This document shows positions 1-5,263 of a stretch of DNA of 21,072 bases, piece after piece; position 1 is the stretch's first letter, and each line of letters opens with the position of its first letter. The translations under genes and the position numbers were made by a program. The notes under the pieces were generated by a model. The model ran no database searches. It was not told the origin of the DNA and worked only from the letters and a program-made list of their open reading frames with translations. The DNA lies in contig DEVX01000055.1 of NCBI GenBank assembly GCA_002363515.1, forward strand, positions 1-21,072, in the 5' to 3' direction. This stretch comes from Candidatus Saccharibacteria bacterium UBA3225. Lineage in GTDB: Bacteria > Patescibacteriota > Saccharimonadia > Saccharimonadales > Saccharimonadaceae.

Positions 1-240
1 ACTGACGAATATACAACTACCATCGATGGAATTGAACAGATCAGCACTGGCACCAAGACTATGGTGGCTACTAACGCTCCAACATACAATACTGCAAACA
101 AGACTACTATAGACGAAAAGCTTAACTCCGCCGTCGATACAGGCGCAACTATGAATATAGCTATCTATATTCTCTTGGCTCTCGCTGGTGCCGCAGGTGT
201 TTATTATGTAGCTCGCAAAAAGCTTTCCAATAAAGCCTAA
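1..240 (+). CDS. C-terminal end of a surface-anchored protein (partial)
   Basis: Frame 1 is open from the window edge to TAA at 238-240, giving the last 79 residues of a protein that starts outside the window. The visible part is Thr/Asn-rich and looks extracellular. It is followed by one hydrophobic segment (about residues 51-70) and a short basic tail (ARKKLSNKA). This is the usual end of a wall- or membrane-anchored surface protein. The residues before the helix (VDTGAT) resemble the TG part of a sortase motif, but the LP is missing, so sortase processing is not supported. A strong hairpin follows 24 bases after the stop. The function of the missing N-terminal part cannot be told. Confidence 0.75.
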   Translation, partial: TDEYTTTIDGIEQISTGTKTMVATNAPTYNTANKTTIDEKLNSAVDTGATMNIAIYILLALAGAAGVYYVARKKLSNKA

Positions 241-263
241 AACATATAAAAACACGTAAACAT

Positions 264-297
264 AAAAGCTGGGCGCAAAACCATACGTCCAGCTTTT
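264..297. terminator. Intrinsic terminator after the surface protein
   Basis: A 12-bp stem (AAAAGCTGGGCG at 264-275 with CGTCCAGCTTTT at 286-297, one G-U pair) closes a 10-nt loop. The A-rich 5' side and T-rich 3' side would let it work in both directions. It sits 24 nt after the stop of the preceding gene. Confidence 0.75.
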
Positions 298-646
298 GTA
301 GTATATGCAGTTCTTTCAGTACGGAGAGCGGCTCTTCTCGCCGATACCGTAATACTGGCATGACGGCTTATAGTTTTATAGGAAAACTGGGAATAAAAGT
401 CGAACTTATCTACGCTTATATACTTTTTCCAAAATGCTGACGGAGTTATAGTAAAACTCTAGAAACATCGATATTGTATGTGACCACCAATTCTCACGAA
501 TCATTGAGTCTTGTCTGGTATCTATATGTAATAGGTAAACAAAAAAACACCCTATGGGTATTTTCCTCTTGGTGGGGGTGAATTGTTCAGGTGTTAACAA
601 TCTATAGGGAAGATATTCGCGAAAAGTGGCGACTTGCGTCTCATGA
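298..646. other. Gene-poor interval with small hairpins
   Basis: No convincing coding frame is seen in these ~350 bases; the minus-strand frames look like shadows. There is a hairpin at about 316-357 (CAGTA/TACTG and CGG/CCG around a GC-rich centre) and another at about 371-387 (AGTTTT/AAAACT). A minus-strand terminator-like hairpin lies at 541-564. A TTGTT/AACAA dyad at 583-600 has a near copy after the next gene. Confidence 0.5.
541..564 (-). terminator. Possible minus-strand terminator
   Basis: Read on the minus strand, AAAATACCC-ATA-GGGTGTTTT forms a 9-bp stem with one U-G pair and runs into seven T. On the plus strand the same pair becomes a C-A mismatch, so the minus direction is favoured. 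No minus-strand gene is recognised upstream. A short transcript starting near the 640-650 promoter region is possible but not shown. Confidence 0.35.
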
Positions 647-664
647 TATAATAGTAGAAAGGAG
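644..664 (+). promoter_or_regulatory. Extended -10 promoter and RBS of the methyltransferase gene
   Basis: TGA-TATAAT at 644-652 is an extended -10 element with no good -35. The start would fall near 659. AAAGGAG at 658-664 is a Shine-Dalgarno 5 nt before the ATG at 670, and it decides this start over the out-of-frame ATG at 666. Confidence 0.7.
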
Positions 665-669
665 AATGA

Positions 670-1329
670 ATGATAGATTCTAAAGCATGGAACTGGAATA
701 TGGTAAAAGGCGACCACGAGAAATATTGGCAAGAGCCAGCGATGGAATCTTATTATCTTATAAACCGATGGCTATCTCAGGATAAGAGGGATTATCTCGA
801 TCTCGGTTGCGGGTTAGGAAGACACACTATTCAATTTGCCAAAGCAGGGTTTAATACTTCTGGATTTGATTTAAGCGAAACATCGATTGAAAGAACAAAG
901 AAGTACGCTGAGCAAGCAGGAGTAAAAGTCGATTTACGAGTTGGTGATATGTTGGACTTGCCGTATGGCGATAATAGCTTTGACTGTATTTATTGTCGCA
1001 ACGTAATATCTCATACCGATACAGCGGGAATGAGAAAAATTGTTTCTGAGCTAAAACGAGTCTTAAGAAAAGGCGGGGAGTGCTATTTGACTTTGGGCTC
1101 AAAGCAGACCTGGGGCTTTCAGCAAGATTGGCCGGTGGTGGACGAGAATACGAAAATCAGGGTTGAGGATGGACCGGAGAATGGCATACCGCATTTTTAT
1201 GCTGACTATGATCTGATCGTAGATTTATTCAGGGACTTTGAAATCGTGAAAGTTTTTCAAGTTGAAGAGTTTATTGCGAAAGTGCGAATCGCTAGCTCAT
1301 ACCACTATCACGTACTGATTAGAAAATAA
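670..1329 (+). CDS. Class I SAM-dependent methyltransferase
   Basis: A 219-residue protein with the Rossmann-type methyltransferase fold. Motif I is LDLGCGLGRH (residues 43-52), the SAM-binding glycine loop. An acidic residue at the end of strand 2 (GFDLS, D67) would bind the ribose. VGDMLDLPYGDNSFD (91-105) is the motif II/III region typical of UbiE/Methyltransf_11-like enzymes, followed by a VLRKGG turn (131-136). The substrate cannot be read from the sequence; small molecules, lipids or tRNA are all possible. The gene stands alone with its own promoter and SD, in otherwise gene-poor sequence. Similar 30-40 bp elements lie on both sides (580-610 and 1336-1370), which could mean the gene was acquired as a unit. 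Confidence 0.85.
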   Translation: MIDSKAWNWNMVKGDHEKYWQEPAMESYYLINRWLSQDKRDYLDLGCGLGRHTIQFAKAGFNTSGFDLSETSIERTKKYAEQAGVKVDLRVGDMLDLPYGDNSFDCIYCRNVISHTDTAGMRKIVSELKRVLRKGGECYLTLGSKQTWGFQQDWPVVDENTKIRVEDGPENGIPHFYADYDLIVDLFRDFEIVKVFQVEEFIAKVRIASSYHYHVLIRK

Positions 1330-1335
1330 TAAACT

Positions 1336-1458
1336 GATTGTTAGGGTATTAACAAGCAGATTTATAGGGGTAAGAATGTGTTTTGTGCATATTTTTTGTG
1401 TGAAATTGGCACAAAAAGCACCCTAGAATTCATAAGGTACTTAACGGAAATTCACCAC
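1336..1458. other. Intergenic dyads downstream of the methyltransferase
   Basis: TTGTTA/TAACAA at 1339-1355 forms a small hairpin, part of an element also seen at 580-610. TTTTGTGC (1381-1388) and GCACAAAA (1409-1416) form an 8-bp inverted repeat with a 20-nt spacer. Neither is followed by a T-run, so these are not clear terminators. Confidence 0.4.
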
Positions 1459-1492
1459 TAAAAAATCGGCCAAAATGCCGCTTCATATACTT
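1459..1492 (-). terminator. tRNA trailer and terminator, copy 1
   Basis: On the minus strand, right after the tRNA CCA end, comes AAGTATATGAAG, then a short CGGC/GCCG hairpin and six T. Almost the same trailer follows the tRNA at 2130-2206 on the plus strand. The stem is only 4 bp, so termination strength is uncertain, but the duplication supports function. Confidence 0.6.
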
Positions 1493-1494
1493 TC

Positions 1495-1570
1495 TGGTGG
1501 GGGCAGCTGGGTTCGAACCAGCGACCAATCGGTTATGAGCCGACTGCTCTAACCACTGAGCTATGCCCCC
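1495..1570 (-). tRNA. tRNA with CAU anticodon (Ile2 or elongator Met)
   Basis: A 76-nt cloverleaf with an encoded CCA end. The acceptor GGGGGCA pairs with TGCCCCC. The D stem is GCTC/GAGC. The anticodon stem GTCGG/CCGAT carries loop CTCATAA, so the anticodon is CAU with U33. The T arm is GCTGG-TTCGAAC-CCAGC. The D loop AGTGGTTA and the variable/T-arm region resemble, from memory, bacterial tRNA-Ile2, whose C34 is converted to lysidine by TilS. Elongator tRNA-Met has the same anticodon and cannot be excluded. The other CAU tRNA in this window is the initiator. Confidence 0.93.
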
Positions 1571-1579
1571 GTGAATAGA

Positions 1580-1588
1580 AGTATATCA
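1580..1588 (-). promoter_or_regulatory. Promoter of the CAU tRNA
   Basis: TGA-TATACT on the minus strand (1588 down to 1580) is an extended -10 ending 10 nt before the tRNA 5' end at 1570. No strong -35 is seen. Confidence 0.6.
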
Positions 1589-1651
1589 TACCTTGAGGTA
1601 AAAAATCACTAACTAGAGCTATTGCCGTCCGCGGCAATTGTCTGATGTAGA

Positions 1652-1678
1652 TTGACGCGAAAACGTTAGTGCTATAAT
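1652..1678 (+). promoter_or_regulatory. Promoter of the DivIC-like gene, leaderless
   Basis: TTGACG (1652-1657) and TATAAT (1673-1678) are spaced by 15 bp, with TGC directly before the -10. Transcription should start about 7 nt after the -10, which is exactly the A of the ATG at 1685. No Shine-Dalgarno is present. Confidence 0.7.
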
Positions 1679-1684
1679 AACAAC

Positions 1685-2107
1685 ATGTGGCTAAGGGTCC
1701 AAACATTTTTCCGTAGGATACGTTACTATGCAAAAAAGGATGTTTTTACACTCCGGAATATTATCACAGTAATCGCGGTACTTATCTGTTTTTATTGGGC
1801 GTGGGGCGCAATTAATTCGACTACGCGCAACTGGAACCTCGAAGAAAAGCTCAAGAGCAAACAACTTGAAGCTGCAAAGACTAAAATCGAAGTAGATAAA
1901 TATCGGCTTGAGCAACAGTATTTTGAGACTGACGAATATAAGGAATTAATGGCGCGAATGAAACTTGGTAAGAAAGCCGAAGGGGAGACGATGGTGATTT
2001 TACCAGAGAACTCTGAAAATGCGCGCACAAAATACCTCGAAAAAGAGTTGGAGGAGGCTGAGTATCGTAGCAACTTCTCTCAATGGCTTGACTTTTTGTT
2101 TGGATAA
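1685..2107 (+). CDS. DivIC/FtsB-like septum formation protein
   Basis: A 140-residue bitopic membrane protein: basic cytoplasmic N-terminus (residues 1-24), one membrane segment (about 25-41), a coiled coil (about 48-80), and a small C-terminal part with TDEYKELMARMKLG and ETMVILPENS (82-110). This order and the 'Y..L.AR..LG....GE....PE' pattern match the FtsB/DivIC family, which joins FtsL and FtsQ/DivIB in the divisome. The C-terminal tail (111-140) is longer than in E. coli FtsB. The start is set by the promoter, whose predicted start point is the ATG itself. The promoter of the next tRNA lies inside its 3' end. Confidence 0.8.
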   Translation: MWLRVQTFFRRIRYYAKKDVFTLRNIITVIAVLICFYWAWGAINSTTRNWNLEEKLKSKQLEAAKTKIEVDKYRLEQQYFETDEYKELMARMKLGKKAEGETMVILPENSENARTKYLEKELEEAEYRSNFSQWLDFLFG

Positions 2108-2116
2108 GCGTAAAAT
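2088..2116 (+). promoter_or_regulatory. Promoter of the initiator tRNA
   Basis: TTGACT (2088-2093) and TAAAAT (2111-2116) are spaced by 17 bp. The predicted start near 2123 is 7 nt before the tRNA. The -35 lies inside the end of the DivIC-like gene. Confidence 0.65.
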
Positions 2117-2129
2117 AAATAAGTATCAT

Positions 2130-2206
2130 CGCGGGGTAGAGCAGCCTGGTAGCTCGTCTGGCCCATAACCAGAAGGTCGTTGGTTCAAATCCAACCCCCG
2201 CCACCA
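2130..2206 (+). tRNA. Initiator tRNA-fMet (CAU) with C33
   Basis: A 77-nt cloverleaf with an encoded CCA. Initiator signs: position 1 (C) does not pair with 72 (C), an A11-U24 pair in the D stem, and near identity to bacterial tRNA-fMet in the D arm (GAGC-AGCCTGGTA-GCTC) and T loop (TTCAAAT). The anticodon stem TCTGG/CCAGA has only two of the usual three G-C pairs; the third is U29-A41. The loop is CCCATAA, so the nearly universal U33 is C33. C33 is normal in animal cytoplasmic initiator tRNA but unusual in bacteria. Confidence 0.95.
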
Positions 2207-2207
2207 G

Positions 2208-2241
2208 GAAGTATATGAAGCGGCTTTTGGCCGATTTTTTT
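2208..2241 (+). terminator. tRNA trailer and terminator, copy 2
   Basis: After the tRNA comes AAGTATATGAAG, a CGGC/GCCG hairpin and seven T. It matches the trailer of the minus-strand tRNA at 1459-1492 except for one extra base in the loop there. The two copies form an inverted repeat about 0.75 kb apart. Confidence 0.6.
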
Positions 2242-2263
2242 AATTATCTTTTTATTATGCGCA

Positions 2264-2272
2264 TGTTACAAT
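2264..2272 (+). promoter_or_regulatory. Promoter of the pilin-like gene
   Basis: TGT-TACAAT at 2264-2272 is an extended -10. The start would be near 2279, only about 3 nt before the ATG at 2282, so the mRNA is near-leaderless; no Shine-Dalgarno is present. Confidence 0.55.
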
Positions 2273-2281
2273 AAACTAAGC

Positions 2282-2869
2282 ATGAGCAAGAAGCGTGGCT
2301 TTACTATAATAGAGGTAGTACTAGTATTAGCTATTGCTGGCCTTATTTTTATGATGGTATTTATTGCGCTACCGTCACTTCGACGCGCTCAGCGCGATAC
2401 GCAACGCAAAAACAATTTGAGCTCTATCGTTGCATCGATGAATGATTGGTATAAGCATAACTCTAAAAGTGTTACTGATGTTTTTGGTAGTAGAAATTCT
2501 TCTAATGGTTTTTGCACTTTTTATAAACGTTATGTTGGCGACGAGCTGAAAGATCCGCGAACGGGAGAACCGTATAAGGTAGCACTTTGGAATTCGACTA
2601 ATGTTACTAATTGTAAAAATGGAAAAACATATAATCGCGGCGAATTTGACAATGAAGTTAGTGGCACGCGCCCGGATCTTGGCAAGAATGATGCTTGGGC
2701 GAAAATGGAAGTAGGCGACATTCAGTACAATGATGGCGCCATATGTGATGGCGAGTATTTTAGTGACGATATTGGCAGGGGTAAGTCTAATGGATATAAG
2801 ATTTTTGCTTTTCGTATTAAACTAGAAAACGGCTCAACTCTCTGTATGGATAATGGCAATCGACGATAA
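2282..2869 (+). CDS. Type IV pilin / type II secretion pseudopilin-like protein
   Basis: A 195-residue protein with a class III signal sequence: short basic leader MSKKRG, cleavage expected between G6 and F7, then FTIIEVVLVLAIAGLIF with the conserved Glu at +5 of the mature protein. The hydrophobic helix (7-30) both anchors and packs pilins. The C-terminal domain has four cysteines (in GFCTFY, TNCKNG, AICDGE, TLCMDN) that could form two disulfides, in line with the DsbA-like gene further along. A prepilin peptidase would process it, but none is in this window. It is alone here, so pilus subunit and secretion pseudopilin cannot be told apart. Confidence 0.85.
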   Translation: MSKKRGFTIIEVVLVLAIAGLIFMMVFIALPSLRRAQRDTQRKNNLSSIVASMNDWYKHNSKSVTDVFGSRNSSNGFCTFYKRYVGDELKDPRTGEPYKVALWNSTNVTNCKNGKTYNRGEFDNEVSGTRPDLGKNDAWAKMEVGDIQYNDGAICDGEYFSDDIGRGKSNGYKIFAFRIKLENGSTLCMDNGNRR

Positions 2870-2872
2870 TGG

Positions 2873-2886
2873 TTAGATTAATCTAA
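2873..2886. other. Palindrome between convergent genes
   Basis: TTAGATTAATCTAA is a perfect 14-bp palindrome filling the 13-bp gap between the pilin-like gene and the facing oxidoreductase gene. It also covers the oxidoreductase stop codon. It could be a weak two-way termination site, but there is no T-run. Confidence 0.3.
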
Positions 2887-4244
2887 AGCCTTTCGCAAGC
2901 TTCTCGAACCAATGCGCTCCAGTCATTTGTAAGATGTGGCACGAGTGCAATATTGTCAGTAGTTAAATCATAGCAGAGTGCAAAAGCTAATTCTTGAGCT
3001 ATAATGCCAGCATTCGGAGCTACTACGGTTGCTCCTAATAATTTGTTTGTTTTCTTGGCAACAATTAGTTTAATAAAACCATTATGCGTATCGGAAATAT
3101 TTGCTTTCATTACTCCATCGAGTGGGACAACGACTTTTGTGATTTTCTTGTCCGAACGCAAACAGTCGTCCTCGGTCTCGCCAACTTGTGCAACCTCTGG
3201 GAAGGTGTCTGTCACTCGGATGATGCCACGATAGTCCGCAATCGCCTTTGATCTGCCGATAATATGCATCGCTGCAACACGTGCATCAATTTCGGCTTTT
3301 TCGGTCGAACTATGTCCACCAACTACATCACCGGCGGCATAGATGTGTTTTTGAGATGTACGCATCGTTATGTCTACACTAATTCCGCTACGGTTAAACT
3401 TTACGCCGGCGTTTTCGAGGCCAATATCAACATTTGGGGCACTCCCCGTGCACATTAGTACTTCGTCTACGCGAACCGATTTTTCCTGACCGCCACGCAA
3501 GAATATAACTCGTTTGGCCTGGCCGTCTTTTTCGAGAGCAATTACGCGTGATTGAGTTAGAACTTTAATCTTATCCTTGTTGAAGATATAATCCATTACT
3601 TGGCCGACCTCTTCGTCTTCGCGTGGCAAGAGACGCCCAGCAATGTCGGCTATTATGACTTCGGTGCCAAGTGTAGCAAAATATTGCGCCAGTTCGCAGC
3701 CCGTCGATCCTGCGCCAATAATGAATAAGCTTTTTGGTGGACGTATGATATTTAAAACATCTTCCGGTAGCCAATAGTCAACATTTTCGGGAATCTTTAT
3801 GCCTGTATCCAAAACAGATGCACCTGTTGCGATTAGGTAATATTTTGCCTGAATAATTTCGTTATCGACGGCAAGTTCTCTTTTCGAAATAAAACGTGCC
3901 TTGCCTTTTATACAAGTGATATTACTTGCTTCAAAAACCGTTTTACTATTCGCTTTTGCTCGTCGCATTGCGACGTTCTTCCAATTATTAACTGTTGGAT
4001 AGTTGTAGCGTAAACCGTTGCTCGAAATGCCGAATTTGCCGCCATCTAGGGCCTTTTTATAGATTTGGGACGCATGAAAAAGTGCGCCAAAAGGCACATT
4101 GCTAGAATTCAGGCTAGATCCGCCCCATTTATTTGCTTCAATCAGGGCTACACGTCGTCCTGATTCGGCTGCAATTAAGGCCGCTTTACCGCCTGCGTCG
4201 CCACTACCGATGACGGCCAGGTCATAATCGAAACGCTTACTCAT
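2883..4244 (-). CDS. FAD/NAD(P) disulfide oxidoreductase family protein lacking both redox cysteines
   Basis: A 453-residue member of the dihydrolipoamide dehydrogenase / mercuric reductase family. The FAD-binding GSGDAG is at residues 13-18, the NAD(P)-binding GAGSTG at 177-182, and the second FAD motif YAAGDVVGG near 305-313. A C-terminal dimerisation domain follows. The active-site stretch normally reading GGxCLNxGCIPSK is GGSSLNSSNVPFG (41-53), so the two catalytic cysteines are S44 and N49. The C-terminal His-Glu pair is also altered (PHLTNDW). It probably still binds FAD and NAD(P)H but cannot cycle a disulfide at this site. It is the last gene of a tight three-gene operon, starting 1 nt after the previous stop. 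Confidence 0.85.
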   Translation of the reverse strand: MSKRFDYDLAVIGSGDAGGKAALIAAESGRRVALIEANKWGGSSLNSSNVPFGALFHASQIYKKALDGGKFGISSNGLRYNYPTVNNWKNVAMRRAKANSKTVFEASNITCIKGKARFISKRELAVDNEIIQAKYYLIATGASVLDTGIKIPENVDYWLPEDVLNIIRPPKSLFIIGAGSTGCELAQYFATLGTEVIIADIAGRLLPREDEEVGQVMDYIFNKDKIKVLTQSRVIALEKDGQAKRVIFLRGGQEKSVRVDEVLMCTGSAPNVDIGLENAGVKFNRSGISVDITMRTSQKHIYAAGDVVGGHSSTEKAEIDARVAAMHIIGRSKAIADYRGIIRVTDTFPEVAQVGETEDDCLRSDKKITKVVVPLDGVMKANISDTHNGFIKLIVAKKTNKLLGATVVAPNAGIIAQELAFALCYDLTTDNIALVPHLTNDWSALVREACERL

Positions 4245-4245
4245 C

Positions 4246-4503
4246 TTATATTATTTTATCATGATTTTGATAAGCAAAAGCGATATCGGGGCTAACCTCA
4301 TCTAACTCTTTGCTGATGAAAATCTTCAAGTCGTCTTCAGTTACAATATCCTTATCTTCAATCCACTTGTCGGTCGCATTAGCAATGCGCTCAGATATTT
4401 GGTTCGCCCAACCCTCTGGGAGCCGCAAAGCGCGTGCATGTCTAAGTATGCTTTCCTTTACGCCATCGTGTGTATATTCGTATGTAATCCGCTTCTTTGC
4501 CAT
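4246..4503 (-). CDS. Small ATP-cone-like protein
   Basis: An 85-residue soluble protein. The second half (VTEDDLKIFISKELDEVSPD followed by IAFAYQNHDKII) resembles the end of ATP-cone domains, the regulatory nucleotide-binding modules of ribonucleotide reductase and NrdR. The usual N-terminal Val-x-Lys-Arg-(D/N)-Gly strand is not clear, so nucleotide binding is uncertain. Its ATG directly follows the stop of the upstream membrane-protein gene and its stop lies 1 nt before the oxidoreductase start, so the three genes are probably cotranscribed and translationally coupled. No function is established. Confidence 0.6.
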   Translation of the reverse strand: MAKKRITYEYTHDGVKESILRHARALRLPEGWANQISERIANATDKWIEDKDIVTEDDLKIFISKELDEVSPDIAFAYQNHDKII

Positions 4504-5187
4504 TTATATTACCCAAAATGCAATTAAGAATATCGCCAATACTGCAAAACCGCTACCAGAGAAGAATTTTGCAAAACGCTTATTTTTAATGCGCCATTTT
4601 TGTGCCGCAATTATATTCTTGCCAGTCTTAATATTAATCTTCAGAGCTACCATTGGTATCGATACGATAGCGATATAGATAAGTACAGCTAGAAGTGGCA
4701 ATTTTACGTTTAGAAGACAATTTGCTACTACGAAATAAATCGCCAAAGTAATTGGAAATTCCGCAAAAGCACTTAGCATGCCTAATGAAAAAGCCTCAAT
4801 ATTATCGTTCGTATACTTTGCGCGTCTCGTAATAAAACGCGAAAAACTCTTTGGCAGCCACAGCTCGGTGCCTTTTCCGTCTCTAAAATAGCCCAGCCAC
4901 ATTACGAGCGAGCAGGCCGCAAATGCGCCCACAATAATCATCATCCATTCCTGCGTCATTGGCCCGCCGAATAGGTGTTGTATTACGAATGCGCCAGCGC
5001 AAACGATTACGAAACTAATCGCACATGCACCAATAATGTAATTCTTTGCCAAGTAACGAGTTTTACGCCTTTTATGGCGTCCCATACTAGAGTGATACAG
5101 CAAAACAAGGCCACCCAAACTAAGCTGCAGGGAGGCTTGCACGATGCCTGCTAGTATAATCGTAGCGATACTTAATAAATCGCTCAT
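4504..5187 (-). CDS. Six-TM membrane protein of unknown function
   Basis: A 227-residue hydrophobic protein with about six membrane segments (near 5-28, 48-70, 77-98, 130-155, 160-180, 206-225). The two halves look alike: a helix with small and polar residues (AGIVQASLQLSLGG and LGMLSAFAEFPITL) comes early in each half, followed by basic loops (MGRHKRRKTR; KWRIKNKRFAK). This suggests an inverted-repeat carrier or an electron-transfer membrane protein, in the style of LysE or CcdA/DsbD families. I do not recognise the family. No conserved cysteine pair is seen. It is first in an operon with the ATP-cone-like protein and the FAD oxidoreductase. Confidence 0.65.
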   Translation of the reverse strand: MSDLLSIATIILAGIVQASLQLSLGGLVLLYHSSMGRHKRRKTRYLAKNYIIGACAISFVIVCAGAFVIQHLFGGPMTQEWMMIIVGAFAACSLVMWLGYFRDGKGTELWLPKSFSRFITRRAKYTNDNIEAFSLGMLSAFAEFPITLAIYFVVANCLLNVKLPLLAVLIYIAIVSIPMVALKINIKTGKNIIAAQKWRIKNKRFAKFFSGSGFAVLAIFLIAFWVI

Positions 5188-5193
5188 GGTTAC

Positions 5194-5202
5194 AGTTTAG
5201 CA
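5194..5202 (-). promoter_or_regulatory. Promoter of the three-gene operon, leaderless
   Basis: TGC-TAAACT on the minus strand (5202 down to 5194). Counting 7 nt from the -10 gives the A of the ATG at 5187. No Shine-Dalgarno is present. Confidence 0.55.
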
Positions 5203-5228
5203 CGCTCTTAAAAATATTGCACTTATGC

Positions 5229-5257
5229 TTGGGTATTTTCGTGTATTTATTTATGCT
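5229..5257 (+). promoter_or_regulatory. Possible promoter of the lamin-tail gene, leaderless
   Basis: TTGGGT (5229-5234) and TATGCT (5252-5257), 17-bp spacing. The predicted start falls exactly on the A of the ATG at 5264. Match to consensus is moderate, but it fits the pattern of other genes here and supports the ATG upstream of the in-frame TGA. Confidence 0.4.
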
Positions 5258-5263
5258 AATTTT

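Noticed and set aside
298-400. A riboswitch or other known RNA around the hairpin at 316-357
   Set aside because: The hairpin is imperfect, no expression platform or adjacent downstream gene is present, and no known consensus is recognised.
457-466. CTCTAGAAAC, as in the small RNA 5' hairpin
   Set aside because: Only 10 bases match, without the GCGC/ACGC closing stem, promoter or terminator; likely chance.
406-732. A 108-codon minus-strand open frame
   Set aside because: It overlaps the promoter, RBS and start of the methyltransferase gene, and the translation has no coherent domain.
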